Shown here piece by piece: positions 1 through 13,085 of a stretch of 64,000 nt of DNA. Below the pieces are notes generated by a model. That model did no database searches and was not told the DNA's origin. It was given only the letters and a program-made list of their open reading frames with translations. Each line of letters opens with the position of its first letter. Within the stretch, counting starts at the first letter, position 1. This stretch comes from Erodium maritimum. Lineage: Eukaryota; Streptophyta; Magnoliopsida; Geraniales; Geraniaceae. A program made the position numbers and the translations under genes. Location of the stretch: positions 54,847,031 to 54,911,030 of the forward strand of contig OY997591.1 of the NCBI GenBank assembly GCA_963921825.1. The letters are read 5' to 3'.

Positions 1-972
1 AATGGTCCGGGGAACGTTTTAAACCACCCGAGCACAAAAACCGAGCACCCGAGCACGTGGGCCCCACACGGCCACAATGCCAAAATTCCATTTTTGCCCC
101 AAAACGTTCCTAACGAACCCCATACCTCAACCATTCAATCTTTAAACCAATTCTAACCAAAACCCAACCATAATCAAACCGTTTAAACTCAAACCCAAAA
201 TTTCAAATGTACCAAAACGAAAATCGGTTAGGTGCTCACCGTAGAGAATGACGGTGTAAGCTTGAATCTTCTATCGTTGAGACGATCCGCCGGTTGGATC
301 GTCGGGAAATCACAAAAACGTCACACTTTCTCTTCTCTTTTTCCCCTTTCTCCTTCTCTTTCTTCTCTCCACTTTCTCTCTCTACTTCTTCTCTTTTTGA
401 ACTAAATGGCTGAGACTAACACTTCTTTCCCCTTTTGTTTTGTTTTTAAAAAAAACAATTGTAATACTTAAATATAAAACTAATACTAAAAGTAGTCTTC
501 CTTGTCTTGTCCCACACCTAACACCACCACTTGCTTGACAAGTGGCAAGGTGGGTCCCACACCTTTTTGGAGAATATCTAGAAGATATTTTCCAATCAGA
601 TTCGCGAAAATCGGACGTTTCGGGCCCCGGACGGACACTTTTTCCAAGAAATTACGAAACTTCGCGGGCTACAAGGAAACGGCTCAACTAAGACCGCTGC
701 GACGACGGCTAAGCTTTTTGGATCCAAAACGGTCCTCGAATGGACCAAAACGTCGCTCGGTTGACTTTTCCAGCGAAAAGTCAACATTTCCCAAATTGAT
801 CAGAAAGTTGCCCTGAGTTCCCCAGAACTCACTTTGGTCAATAACGGGGTCAACTTAAGTCTGGTATGACCCTCGGGGTCCCATTTCGGTTCAATTCAGT
901 GTCTGCTCAAAAATTTTAAATTTTCCTGTTTTTCACAGATTTGACTAGCGTTTACCGGGAGTGGTTATTACA
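1..972 (-). repeat. Ty3/gypsy LTR, 5' part, cut by window edge
   Basis: Read on the minus strand, this begins at 972 with TGTAATAACC and follows the start of the 18880-21881 LTR almost block for block: the shared AAAACAGGAAAATTT stretch, the CCCCGAGGGTCAT block, and the CCGAGCGACG block. It leaves the window about 1 kb into the LTR. Many substitutions separate it from the 18880 element, so it is an older relative of the same family. The LTR start faces right, so the element body lies beyond position 1 to the left. No separate gene is supported here. Confidence 0.85.
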
Positions 973-1392
973 ATTCTATTCCCCACCGTCTTTGTTTTAA
1001 TTTCGTGTTTTACGTGAGTGTGGGTCTCGGCTCGGAGGGTTGTGGCGGTGACGTGTCGCCGCCCTGTAACCCCATTCCGGTTGAGCGTGCTCCCGTGTGG
1101 TTGTGTTGGTGAGGAGGTTTACTGAGGGGTTTCTTTGGCTAGAGTTCCTCGGGGCCTGTCCTAAGATCGTCCAGTGTGGTTTTTAGGGGGTTTGTTTGAC
1201 GGGAATTGCTGATAGGCTGGACAGACGGAGAGGGTGTGGATAAGATTAGAAATCGAGTACATTGATGGGTGCGCAGCGTCTTCTGGCAGTGAGGTGCTCC
1301 GACCGACGGAACTGGACCAGTTCGGCCGATCCAAGGTCGGTAGATTGTGGGGCGGGTAGCTGGATTACTGGTTGGACGGAGCATGACTCGTA
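973..1392. other. Unassigned, probably LINE A ORF1 end
   Basis: About 420 bases between the LTR edge and the start of the LINE ORF2 remnant. No open frame here resembles a known domain. Its position directly upstream of ORF2 suggests the decayed 3' part of LINE ORF1, but this rests on position only. Confidence 0.35.
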
Positions 1393-1995
1393 ATGAGATT
1401 CCTAGCCTAGAACTGTAGGAGTCCCGGTGGCTTCGGTGGAGTATTTGAAGGGGGTCATAAGATGACGAAAACCCGAAGTGATTTTTCTCAGTGATACGCT
1501 GGCTAAAGAGGGTCGGGTGGAGACCCTAAAACTACAATTAGGTTTGCCGGAGGGATGTGAGGTATCGACGATAGGTCACCAAGGGGGGATGGTGTTGTTA
1601 TGGACGAATGAGGTGCAAGTTGTCAATAGAGACTCGGGTCACAAATTTATTGATGTGAGTATCAGAAGTGTATGCGGACTAGGGTTCTGTTTTAATGGAA
1701 TTTATGGGGTTGCGGATCGCGAGCTTAGGAGGATGACTTGGGATCTCCTTAGGTCCTTGGGGGCAGCACTTCTGATGAACGAGAAATGCCTACTGATGGA
1801 GGATTTTAATGGTATTCTTGATCATAAGGAAAAGAGAGGAGGATTAGCATACCCAGCACACCTGATATCATCATTTAGGGATGTGTTGCAGGAGTTACAC
1901 CTAGTCGATGTCCCACTCCAAGGATATGATTACACTTGGCATAGTGGAAGTGAGCCAGCTAGTAGAATGGAGGTGCAATTAGACATGGCCATTAT
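1393..1995 (+). pseudogene. LINE A ORF2, endonuclease part (segment 1)
   Basis: Remnant of a plant L1-type LINE ORF2, N-terminal APE-like endonuclease, which nicks target DNA to prime reverse transcription. The ATG at 1393 opens a frame reading MRFLA-stop-NCR, the usual plant LINE ORF2 opening with the tryptophan codon changed to TAG. After a frame change, the frame from 1478 continues with IFLSDT, GGMVLLW, GIYG, a GDFN-type box changed to EDFN, and GYDYTWHSG. It stops at 1995, where the copia LTR starts. The LINE resumes at 10437. The early stop, frameshift and insertion make it non-functional. Confidence 0.8.
1991..1995. repeat. Target site duplication ATTAT, left arm
   Basis: ATTAT directly precedes the copia LTR at 1996 and is repeated at 10432-10436 directly after the other LTR. 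This is the 5-bp duplication made by integrase-mediated insertion. Confidence 0.9.
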
Positions 1996-3660
1996 TGTTG
2001 GGTCTCGAGGTAGGGTTGGAGATGAACCAACTCGCAGCGGAAAATCAATGAAAACCAAGAGACGATTAAACCATGAAACAACTAACAAAGAATGGATTCA
2101 CAAGAGAAAAATTCAGCACTATTTCTTACCAAAACAAGAACACTGGTTAACGAATGATTGGCTTGAGTCTCCAAGACGTCTACGTATCCACATGGGAATC
2201 AAAGCCACGTAGTTCTTCTCTTTGAGGACTCAAGAACACAAAAATTGAGGTGGAAACTAGCCAAACCCGAAATGGGCATGGAAGAGGGAGAGAAAATGTG
2301 TTTCCTATTCTTGTCTTGTGTTTGTTATGTTGAAAAAAGATGACTTAAACATAACAAAACCCATGCTTGTCCAACTAAAGGCATGGGACAAGTATGGTGT
2401 CAAGTAATGTGTAAATAGGACAAAGTATGGCAAGACAAGATTGGGTTAGGTGGTGAATCACCAACACCTTAATCCTTGTCTTGCTTACTTAGTACTAATT
2501 AATCAAGACTTGATTAATTAGTTCCATGGGCCTTTCATGGGCCTCTTGGAACATGGCCCGTGGCCATTTCCAACGAGGTCCCGTGATTCGCTCATCGCCT
2601 CCAAGCCTTCCATACCGGAAATGTCCAACATTATCCGACGCGATCAATCCTAAGACTCCAAGCCTTGTCTTGATCCGTAAAGTCCTATTCACTTAAGGGC
2701 ACATGACCCAAAACTCAGTTTTGGTTATGTCCCGAGACAACTCCCTTTTGGCCATTCTCCATAAATGTGTTAATGAGTTTCATCCTCCGGTGTGACCCTT
2801 AGGTTTATGCATGTCAATAGATCAACGTAAAATCACATTTTACTTGATCCTATTTAAGTGGTAACTAACGAGACTTTAATATTGCCTGACACTGCATAAC
2901 GAATCGACCCTATCGATTCTAACCTTTCCGTCATCCCTGTCATTATCCTTTTATCTCCGATATCCTGATTGAGATAAGGCATAAAGCCGTCATCCTTATT
3001 ATCACTATTCCTTGATATGTGAGATGACTGAAGATATGATACCCAGTATCATGTGCATGACCATGCTATTCTTTTAGTCACTCTCGATCAAGCGGTCGAG
3101 AACCGATATCTTTCCCATACCTCAGTGTGAGGGATAAATCCCTTAGCCGCCTTTCGTGTCACTCATGTAGCCCGTCCCCAAGCCAATCCTGGCCGTTATG
3201 GAAGCCCTATTACGGACAACGTTAGGCTCAGGTCAAACTCAGTTGTTGACTACATAGCGATCACAAAGACTCCTTGGTCTAAGGATACATGACAAGATAC
3301 GACACTGAATATGTTCATGACTTAATCTATGGCACATATTCAGGGCGGGTCGTCCAATATCATGTCCCACATGATATCTATGATCAGACTCCGGAATCCC
3401 ATTCCAATGACCAACAGAATGTAAGCCATAAAGAGCCATCTTTCATACTAGTCGCTTCTATTAAAGCTTTGTTGACTAGGGACTCATCGAGTGTGATCTA
3501 TCTCGATCTATGGTTCTATTCGCATGGTGGGCATAGATTAGAGCACACATCGATATATTACCCCAACACATAAGTAATACAAAGCCGCTTTAATTTTATT
3601 GCTAACGATGATATATACATTTGGACATTTAGGATTGAACTACGGGCACTAAGACTAACA
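1996..3660 (-). repeat. Copia 3' LTR
   Basis: 1665-bp LTR. On the minus strand it starts TGTTAGTCTTAG at 3660 and ends CCCAACA at 1996. It matches 8745-10431 throughout. It lacks the roughly 15-bp segment seen near 9284 in the other LTR, and about 7 bp near 3001. Short open frames inside it are chance frames. Confidence 0.93.
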
Positions 3661-3674
3661 ATCTCCCACTTGCC
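3661..3674 (-). other. Copia polypurine tract
   Basis: On the minus strand GGGCAAGTGGGAGA lies directly beside the 3' LTR start, the position where plus-strand DNA synthesis is primed. The same tract precedes the LTRs at 51958 and 58729. Confidence 0.75.
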
Positions 3675-3826
3675 CTAGTTCCAATCTAAATTCCAATATG
3701 TCCCCATCGACTTTACATCTCTAACATGTTTAGGCAGCGACACTGCCTTAGTCAAAGGGTTGGCTATGTTATCATCTGTTGCAATATAGGTTATCTTCAC
3801 TTCACCTCAGATCAGTATTTCTCTGA

Positions 3827-6800
3827 TTAGGTGGATACGCCGTAGTACATGTTTGGATTTGTTATGCGATCTGGGCTTTTAGCTTGCGCAATGGCCCTTG
3901 TGTTGTCGCAAAATGGATTCAACGGGTTGGATGGGTTTTTAATTACACCCAACCCTGCCGTGAATTTCCAAATCCACATAGCCTCCTTAGCTGCCTCTGC
4001 AGCATCCATGTACTTGGCCTCTGTTGTAGATTCGGCAATGGTATCTTGCTTTACGCTCTCCCAGCTAAAGCTCTGCCATTCAGCATAAACACATATCCTG
4101 ATTGACTTCTAAAGTCATCTGGATTTGTCTTGGAAAACTAGCATCTACTCATCCTTCGACGACTAGTTCATCATCATCTTTCCCCGGGTTAGACTGATAT
4201 CTACTGGTACAACATAAGGCTTACGAGACAACTGGTCTCATACTTGTCATGGCATACATGATCAATCCTGCCCCCAGGCGCATAGGATTCTCATCATCCT
4301 TTTCAGCTCATCAGGTGTCTTAGGACACCGAGTCTTGCTGAGATGAATGTCATGACTAGTGGGTAAGAGTCCTTTCTTTGAATCGATCATTAAGAACCTA
4401 CTCAATGCCTTGTTCACATAGGTTCCCTGACTTAAATCCAAGACCCTCTTGGTGCGATCGCTACATATCTTAATCCCGAAGATATAAGAAGCATCGCCTA
4501 AGTCCTGTATTGAAAAACACTTCCTCAACCAAACTTTAGTCTCGTGCAAGGTTGGGATGTCGTTTTCAATGAGAACCAGAAAGGTAATCTTGCTCCCACT
4601 AGCCTTCTTATAAACGCAAAATTCATCCTCGTTCTTGATTAAGCCAAATCCAATTACAGCTTCATCAAAACGAAGGATCCAACTCCGAGAAGTTTGTTTC
4701 AATCCTTAAACGGAGTTCAAAAACTTATAAATCTTTCCCTTATTCTTCGGATCATCAAAACCTTTGGGCCGAGACATACAAACGTACTCAGTCAAATTTC
4801 CATTTAGGAAAGCGGTTTTGACATCCACTTGACATATCTCGTAATTATGATACGCAGTTATGTCAAGAAGAATTTGGATCGATTTTGACCATAGCCACTA
4901 GGGAGAAGGTTTCCTTATAGTCAATCCATTGGATCTGCCTATAACCTTTCGCCACCAGTTGAGCTTTGTAGGTCAGAGGGTTGCTGCCCATGTCCATCTT
5001 CACCTTGAAGATCCATTTGCATCCGATGGTCCTCACACCATTGATGGGATCAACCGGTTCCTAGAATCGGTTGTCCGACATGGATTGCATTTCCTCCCTC
5101 ATGGCTCCCAGCCATAACTCGGAGTCGGGCCCATCCACGACTTCTTGAAAGGTGGCTGGATCATCTTGATCCACCATGACTTCATTGTCACCTCCGGATA
5201 CCATATCTTGGCGGTGGAAGATTGATCCTTTCAAATCGCCTTGGACCTTCCGGAATTGTAACAGGAATTGGTTCTTACTCTACGACAATCTCTGGCTCCT
5301 TTCTACTGGGTTTCCAATTGGTTTAGACAGATCTGTACCATCCGGAATTTCTTCGAGATGCACAATCCTCCCAATGACGTCTTTGGAAACAAAACTCCTT
5401 TTCCATAAAGACCCCACCCCATGCGACGAACACCATGTTCTCACTGGGATTGTAGAAGTAGTATCCCCTTGTTGCTTTGGGATACCACACAAAGGTGCAT
5501 ATCTCAGATCTTGGTTCGAGCTTAGTCGAAACCAAATGTTTCACATAAGCCTCGCAACCACAAATCTTTAGGAAGGACAAAGCGGGCATCATCCCGTACC
5601 ATTTTTAAAATGGTGTCCCTTCCACACCCTTCGTCGAAGCCCGATTCACTATGAATGCGATCGTCTCTAGAGCATAATCCCAGAAAGAGATTGGGAGATC
5701 AGTCCAACTAATAATGGAACGGACCATTGTCTAACAATGTCTGATTTCTCCATTTGGCTACACCTTTCATCTACAGTGTCCCAGGAGGAGTCCATTCCAA
5801 AAGGATCTCATTCTCTTTTAGATGATCTAATAACTCTGTGGTCAAGTATTTTCCACCTCGATCCAATCGAAGTGCCTTAATACCTTTGTCGAGCTAGTTT
5901 TCTACTTTAGTCTTAAACTCTTTGAATTTATCAAAAGCTTCAAACTTATGTCTCAGCGAATAGACATAACCATATTTACTATAATCATCAGTAAATGTGA
6001 TAAAGTAGCTAAAACCCCTCCTAGCAAGTGAACTTATTGGTCTACACACATTCGAGTGTATCAGCCCCAATAATTCACCCGCCCTTTCATCGCGATCGAT
6101 AAAAGGGAACTTTAGTCATTTTGCCCATCAAACAAACCTTGCACCTATCGGTCGAATGGAATTCGAATGAACCTGAAAGCCCGCACTTCTGAAGTGCTGA
6201 TAGGCGCTTCTTGTTTATGCGGCCCAAATGACAGTACCATAACAGAGTTAGATTTAAATCGTTTGATTTAGACCTCTTGGTATTAACATAATATATAGAA
6301 CTTGAGGCATTGTTACCCATATCTAATATGTACAATCCTCCAACCAAGTCAGTACTGGTATAAAACATATCATTGCATAGAACATTGAAAACTCCATTTC
6401 CAAAATTAACATTATATCCTTCCTTGTCAAACACGGATACAGATATAATATTCCTACTAAAAGTAGGTACACAATATACATTATACAATACTAAGACAAG
6501 GCCACTTGGCAAAGCAAGACTCATGGATCCTACAGCAGTTGCCACAACTCTGAGATCCATTTCGTGCTTTCCAAACCTCTCCTACTTTCAGCCACCATAT
6601 ATTAGTGCATGTGTGAGATTCAGTCCTGGTATCTAATACTCATGAATCTTTGGAAGTAGAGAGATATATCTCTATAGAGTTAATACCGGATGAAGGCACG
6701 GTCCCACCGCCCTTCCTTAGATCATCCAGGTTTCCTGATGAAGGCCCAGTCCTACTGCCCTTCGTCAGATCATCCAGGCTAATTGATGAAGGCGCATTCC

Positions 6801-7189
6801 CACTGCCCTTCTTCAGATCAGCCGTGAACTTCTTGTAATACCGGTTCCAATGACCAGGCTGTTGGCAGTAGAATTAGACATTCTCAGGTGTCTCATCTTT
6901 CCTGCCAAGTGCGCATAGGCCCCACCCTTGCCACTTCCAATTCCCTTGTTGACCATCATAATATCCTTGGATCCCAAATCCCTGATATATTCTTCTCCGC
7001 AGTTAATGACACTTCATGTAACTTTGATATGGTCTTAGAGACAGCCTTGTCAAGGACATATTCTTTGCGTTCAGACTTGAGGACTATCCTCAAAATTCTG
7101 TACCAGTCCAAATAGTTTGTCCCATTTAGTTTGACCCTGTCAAGAATGGTTTTTAATGACAAACTATTAATGTTCGCTGAATTTGCCAT
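3827..7189 (-). pseudogene. Degenerate copia gag-pol
   Basis: Decayed polyprotein. Gag starts at 7189 (MANSANINSLSLKTILD, LNGTNYLDWY) and stops after GIWDPRIL at 6956. A zinc-knuckle remnant (FYC, GHW) lies near 6840-6890, with a stop replacing its first cysteine. GAG-pre-integrase and the integrase start are in 6087-6560 (HLGRINKKR, CKVCLMGK). The integrase core runs to about 5750 with a TAG stop near 5775. Reverse transcriptase pieces lie between about 5590 and 4262, and RNase H between about 4100 and 3827. In the RT piece, FLVL runs directly into IENDIPTL, so the YVDD catalytic box is absent. The gag stop, knuckle stop, integrase stop and missing box recur in the 51958 element. Confidence 0.85.
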
Positions 7190-8730
7190 TTGATCTACAA
7201 CAGATAAAATTCAATCAGTAAACTGAATAAATTTTATGAAGATCAAGCTTAAACACCAACAATCGATTCTAAACCTTTAGAATCTGAAACAAAGATCCTT
7301 GATTCACTCGATTAAGCTGAACTAGTGCTCACCACTTAATCGAGCTATGTAGGTAGGACTCCATCCAATCACATTCAATGTGACTCTTGGCTATGGTATG
7401 TACTTATGTACACGACTTACCCTATCTGTTACCCTAGCTCAACCTCAGGCTGAGAATCGTAGTCGGGTCCACCAATTTTCAAGTATGGCCCGTCACTATG
7501 TAGGTGCTCCGCTAATGCGCACGACACCCACATATGTCGTCCAAACCTACTACCCCGCTTCCCCATGGATGCTCCGCTAATGCGCACGACACCCATAGGA
7601 CGGGGAGGTAGTGAGGTGTTGATGATTGGGAGGTATCGGACATGACCTGCTTTTACTTGTCCAGTTATGTTCAAAACTTTGGCACATCCTAGATGCGATG
7701 AGCACATCAACTACATTCCAAATACAATGATGCCTCAAATTACATCCAATGTAATTCTTCCTTTGAACCCGTCAAGTACATCCAATGCAATGACGGTTCT
7801 AAGGGTTCAGACACAAGGATTAAAATTCCAATTTTATCTTTGCATGTGAGGTGATATGCTCGGTAAATAAAGTTAAGCATGCAATTCTAAAACACATAGA
7901 ATTAGTCATGCATAAACTAAACCAAGCATAAAGCGATAAATGTGCACATAATAGCCCCCTAAACTAACTCCCACTAGCTTCTTGAGCTCCACCGACTCCA
8001 AGCCGATGCCAACACCCGAAAAGCCACCAAATGACCTTTTTGCCCTTTCTTCGTCTTGATCAAAAAATTACAATTTAATACACGACTCGCAGGTCAGGAA
8101 TAAATAAATATTACAAAAAAGTGGTTCGACGACCACACCTTGAAAGAATAATTACACGTTAACTCTAACGGCTCGCAGGCCGTGAAAAGCGATATATAAT
8201 TAAATCGAGCTCGGGGCTATTATGTACACCATGCCAACACCACATCACACATCGTGTTATCAAACAAGCATGTTATCAAACATCATGTGATTTTCCGGTT
8301 TTATTTAATAGCCAAGTTTCGAAATTTTTTGATGCTCGGTTTATCGAAACCGTTCAAAAATGAAACTTTTGAACATTTGATCTTCGAGTTCGTCATGACG
8401 GTTCCAAACTCGTCATAACTAACAAAACGGTTTAGCCTTGGAATATCAACCATCCAATGGTCATGCTTGGCCTAGCTCCGTCCAACGGAGCCCCGTTTTA
8501 TCCCGGTTTCGGCTCCCCGAGAGTCCCGCTCCCGGCCCCGAAAAATCAAACTTTTTTCAAAATTTCCAGATTTGAAATAATTTTCAAAAAATCATTTTAC
8601 ATTCATTAAATCCATAAACAAGAATTTAAAACATGTTATCAAACAATTTAGCAAAACAACATGCCAAAAACGAAACTTTCAAGCAAAACCGAAACTTTGA
8701 ACACCGTCTTGTGAATCCCGAAGGTAGCAC
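7190..8730 (-). other. Copia 5' leader (untranslated)
   Basis: About 1.5 kb between the primer binding site and gag, with no supported gene. It holds a long-distance inverted repeat (7944-7959 with 8212-8227, 15 of 16 positions paired) and a 20-bp direct repeat (GTCGTGCGCATTAGCGGAGC on the complement) near 7509 and 7570. Both recur in the 53646-55199 leader. Confidence 0.65.
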
Positions 8731-8743
8731 GGCTCTGATACCA
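8731..8743 (-). other. Copia primer binding site (tRNA-Met type)
   Basis: On the minus strand TGGTATCAGAGCC begins one base after the 5' LTR. This is the usual plant initiator-methionine tRNA primer site. Confidence 0.85.
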
Positions 8744-8744
8744 C

Positions 8745-10431
8745 TGTTGAGTCTCGAGGTAGGGTTGGAGATGAACCAACTCGCAGCGGAAAATCAATGA
8801 AAACCAAGAGACGATTAAACCATGAAACAACTAACAAAGAATGGATTCACAAGAGAAAAATTCAGCACTATTTCTTACCAAAACAAGAACACCGGTTAAC
8901 GAATGATTGGCTTGAGTCTCCAAGACGCCTACGTATCCACATGGGAATCAAAGTCACGTAGTTCTTCTCTTTGAGGACTCAAGAACACAAAAATGGAGGT
9001 GGAAACTAGCCAAACCCGAAATGGGCATGGAAGAGGGAGAGAAAATGTGTTTCCTATTCTTGTCTTGTGTTTGTTATGTTGAAAAAAGATGACTTAAACA
9101 TAACAAAACCCATGCTTGTCCAACTAAAGGCATAAGACAAGTATGGTGTCAAGTAAGGTGGAAATAGGACAAAGTATGGCAAGACAAGATTGGGTTAGGT
9201 GGTGAATCACCAACACCTTAATCCTTGTCTTGCTTACTTAGTACTAATTAATCAAGACTTGATTAATTAGTTCCACGGGCCTTGGTTGCATGGGCCTTTC
9301 ATGGGCTTCTTGGAACATGGCCCGTGGCCATTTCCAACGAGGTCCCGTGATTCGCTCATCGCCTCCAAGCCTTCCATACCGGAAATGTCCAACATTATCC
9401 GACGCGATCAATCCTAAGACTCCAAGCCTTGTCTCGATCCGTAAAGTCCTATTCACTTAAGGGCACATGACCCAAAACCCAGTTTTGGTCATGTCCCAAG
9501 ACAACTCCCTTTTGGCCATTCTTCATAAATGTGTCAATGATTTTCATCCTCCGGTGTGACCCTTAGGTTTATGCATGTCAATAGATCAACGTAAAATCAC
9601 ATTTTACTTGATCCTATTTAAGTGGTAACTAACGAGACTTTAGTATTGCCTGACACTGCATAACGAATCGACCCTGTCGATTCTAACCTTTCCATCATCC
9701 CTGTCATTATCCTTTTATCTCCGATATCCTGATTGAGATAAGGCATAGAGCCGTCATCCTTATTATTCTCAATCACTGTTCCTTGATATGTGAGATGACT
9801 GAAGATATGATACCCAGTATCATGTGCATGGCCATGCTATTCTTTTAGTCACTCTCGATCAAGCGGCCGAGAACCGATATCTTTCCCATACCTCAGTATG
9901 AGGGATAAATCCCTTAGCCGCCTTTCGCGTCACTCATGTAGCCCGTCCCCAAGCCAATCGTGGCCGTTATGGAAGCCCTGTTACGGACAACGTTAGGCTC
10001 AGGTCAAACTCAGTTGTTGACTACATAGCGATCACAAAGACTCCTTGGTCTAAGGATACATGACAAGATATGACACTGAATATGTTCATGACTTAATCTA
10101 TGGCACATATTCAGGGCGGGTCGTCCAATATCATGTCCCACATGATATCTATGATCAGACTCCGGAATCTCATTCCAATGACCAACATAACGTAAGCCAT
10201 AAAGAGCCATCTTTCATACTAGTCGCTTCTAGTAAAGCTTTGTTAACTAGGGACCCATCAAGTGTGATCTATCTCGATCTATTGTTCTATTCACATGGTG
10301 GGCATAGATCAGAGCACACATCGATATATTACCCCAACACATAAGTAATACAAAGCCGCTTTAATTTTATTTCTAACGATGATATATACATTTGGACATT
10401 TAGGATTGAACTACGGGCACTAAGACTAACA
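8745..10431 (-). repeat. Copia 5' LTR
   Basis: 1687-bp LTR, TGTTAGTC at 10431 to CAACA at 8745 on the minus strand, paired with 1996-3660. It contains the promoter side of this element, but I cannot place a TATA box with confidence. Confidence 0.93.
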
Positions 10432-10436
10432 ATTAT
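10432..10436. repeat. Target site duplication ATTAT, right arm
   Basis: Repeats 1991-1995. LINE A sequence resumes immediately after. Confidence 0.9.
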
Positions 10437-11599
10437 ATCTCCGGTCCTTGAGCGGCAATGGCCGCAAGGGCACTTGGTCTATGTGGGCATCTCCACCTCG
10501 GACCATCTACCTATTTTATTCGACTCGGAATGCAGAGTGGGATCGGGTCAGCTCCCGGCACTTTCTTTTTGAAAATATATGAGCAGAGGACCCAGAACGT
10601 GGGCATGTCATTCTGACGTCGTGGGGGGATCCAGACGATCAACCCATTCTCACAAAAACCAAAGAAACGTGAGAGACATTAGAGAAATGGGGTAAGGAAG
10701 TGTATAATGCTTTGCTCCGAAAGATAGGTCGGTATGAAAGAGATTTAATCTGGCTGAATGGAAGAAATGATCATACCAGCATTCGGAAGCGGAGAACGCT
10801 CCAGAAGCTGTATGAGGCGGCGCCAGATCAAAAGGGAGAGTTCTGGAGGCAGAGGGCAAAACATCATTGGCTGACCGAGGGAGATCAAAATACGAAATTC
10901 TTCATGGCCTTTGTCTCCCAACGTCAGAATATAAACAAGGTAACGAAACTTAAATATGAGAATTTCATGGTGCTAACATGGGATACGAGATTAGGAGATC
11001 ATATCCTTTTATAAAATTTTGTCACAAAGAACGGGCCGGAGGAGTGCGTCTTGGCTTCCCGGGTTCCCCCAAAAAGTCACGGAGGCACAAAATGTGTCTT
11101 TGTTGGCACCTGTTACATCAGAAGAGGTCAGAGATGCCACCTTCTCGATGGGTCCAAACAAATCTCCAGGGCCAGATGGACTGAATACTTTTTTATACCA
11201 GAAGTACTGGACCACTGTGGGGGCCGATGTGATGTCCTGTGTCCGCAGGATATTTAAAGGGGGGAAGGTATCCCCCTCGATTAACGAGACTACGCTGGTT
11301 CTTATTCCGAAGGTGGAGGCCGTTACGAGTCTCAAAGATCTTCGGCCTATTGCATTGTGTAATGTTTTGTTCAGAATTGTCTCGAAAGTTGCAGCGAATC
11401 GACTGAAACATATTTTGGATGGCCTCATATCTCCCAATCAGGGGGCTTTCGTTCCAAGGCGATCAATCCAAGACAACATCATCCTCTCCTTCGAAAATAT
11501 GCATTTCATGACAAATAAGAAGAAAGGTCGAGAGGGATGGGTAGCTTTGAAACTATACATGAGTAAAGCATATGACAGAGTAGGGTGGGGGTTCTTCTA
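10437..11599 (+). pseudogene. LINE A ORF2, linker and reverse transcriptase (segment 2)
   Basis: Continuation of the LINE interrupted at 1995. Broken endonuclease and linker sequence runs from 10437. The linker carries the plant LINE signature of a tryptophan-rich stretch followed by EGDQNTKFF (10700-11014). The RT start follows at 11019-11599: SPGPDGL, LVLIPK, LRPIALCNVLFRIVSKV, NQGAFVPRRSIQDNI and KAYDRVGW. It ends at 11599, before the catalytic FADD box, where gypsy B's LTR begins. Frame changes separate the pieces, so nothing functional is made. Confidence 0.85.
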
Positions 11600-12261
11600 T
11601 GTAAGAACCGTCCCCAGTCGAACAGGTGGTTTTTGGCAGAAGTTGACTTTCGCCGGAAAAGTCAACCGATGAGTCCGAGAGTCATTCGGGACCTTTTCGG
11701 GACCCAAAAGACTTAGCCGTTATTACGGTTAGCTTAGTTGGGTCGTTTCTTTTCAAATGACTAATTTTACGAAAAAGACAACTTTCGGTCAAATTAGGCC
11801 TAATTAGAGGATAAACCGTTTAATTTAATTGTGCTGGAAATTGGCAAGGGGCAAGGTGGCCCCCACATGGACACTTGTCCATGGTGGCTTGGAGGAGAAG
11901 AAATGGGTCTATAATGACCCATTTGCCCTCATGTGTGCCAAAATAGAAGAAAAAGAACTAGAGGGCACTTTAAACATTTCTCCCTTAGGTTTAAGACCCC
12001 TTTTTGAATACATTTCAGCCCATTCTTCCTTGGTGGCCAAAAATCACAAGAGGAAGAGGAGAGTGGAGCTCAAAAGCTTGGAGAAGAAGCAAGTGGGAAA
12101 AAGGGGAACTTTTTGGTGATTTCCTTCTCAAAATCATCTCCAAATTAGTTTATTTTCATCCCCTCTCTATTTACAAGGTAAGTAAACTATAACAATCCAC
12201 TTTCAATCAGTTTGGGATTGTGGGTTTCCATAGAAATTGCTTGAACTTGTTGGGTTTTGAG

Positions 12262-13085
12262 TTTTTTTTATCAGCAAGACATAAATATATTAAAACCTCT
12301 TTAGAGGTTAAAGAGGAGTACATGTTGATACATCTAAAGACTAGACTCAAAAATCAAACCAAAAGGGATTGAAATGCAAACAAATTAATGAGAAACAAAG
12401 GGGGAAGGATATGAAAACCCTACAATACAAGACTAGTGATTGAAAACAAAGCAAGTGTAGGGATGTTTGAGAATTGCTGTCATTGCAGCAAACACTGAGT
12501 TGAACTGAGTGCCTTCGAGATTATGCAGATCTCCAATCTGAAAATCAACCATAAGCATGGAGATCATAAAGGCTGAAATGCTTCATGGACTTTGAACAAT
12601 TGTGTAGAGAGTATTGATCTTACAGTGCCGAGTGTAAACAAACATGAGTGATCCCAAGCTAGAAGTGATTGAGGGACAGCAAGGGAAACACTAGAAGAAA
12701 AGAAGATCAATGTGTTGACAGACCTCAAAAGAGAATGTCCCAAGAAAGTAGAGGCAATAAGCAGGGCCAAATTAACCTGCAGAACAACCAAAAGAAGCAA
12801 AGGGGGCAAACCACTACACCAAGACAAACCAACCACTCAAACTTAAAAAAGATCTACCCTCACACAAAGGGACCTAAAGAGAAAACTAACCACTCACACA
12901 AAGTCAGATACCCAGCAGGAGAAGAAAGGACCTCACCACTCATAACACTCACCACCACCACCCCAAAAACCATCCTAGAACCCCAACCCTAAACTTCACT
13001 AGGCTCCAACTTACAAAGCAACAGGACCAGGACTGTGTAGTTTCCAATCTAGGCAAGCTTTAGGGGAGAATTTCCAGTTGTTGAA
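12262..13085 (-). mobile_element. 5'-truncated LINE tail inside gypsy B LTR
   Basis: About 824 bp bounded by a 15-bp direct repeat, TTGTTGGGTTTTGAG, at 12247-12261 and 13086-13100. The left edge starts with a T run, the poly(A) tail of a minus-strand insert, followed by a sequence typical of plant LINE 3' ends. A long target duplication plus a tail is the signature of target-primed reverse transcription. No intact coding region is seen. Confidence 0.78.

Larger units (their letters stand above)
1996..10431 (-). mobile_element. Ty1/copia retrotransposon, structurally complete, coding-dead
   Basis: A complete copia-type element of 8436 bp on the minus strand, inserted into LINE A. It has two LTRs (8745-10431 is 5', 1996-3660 is 3'), a primer binding site, a polypurine tract, and ATTAT target duplications at 1991-1995 and 10432-10436. 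Domain order on the minus strand is gag, GAG-pre-integrase, integrase, reverse transcriptase, RNase H, which is the copia order. By eye the two LTRs differ at about 40 positions plus indels of about 15 and 7 bp, roughly 2.5%, so the insertion is clearly older than gypsy A. The coding region is broken many times. A close relative is at 51958-60401 on the plus strand. Confidence 0.93.

Noticed and set aside
3239..3573. Opposed short frames recurring at 10010-10344, 52179-52379 and 58950-59150
   Set aside because: They all fall at the same place in the copia LTR and recur only because the LTR does.
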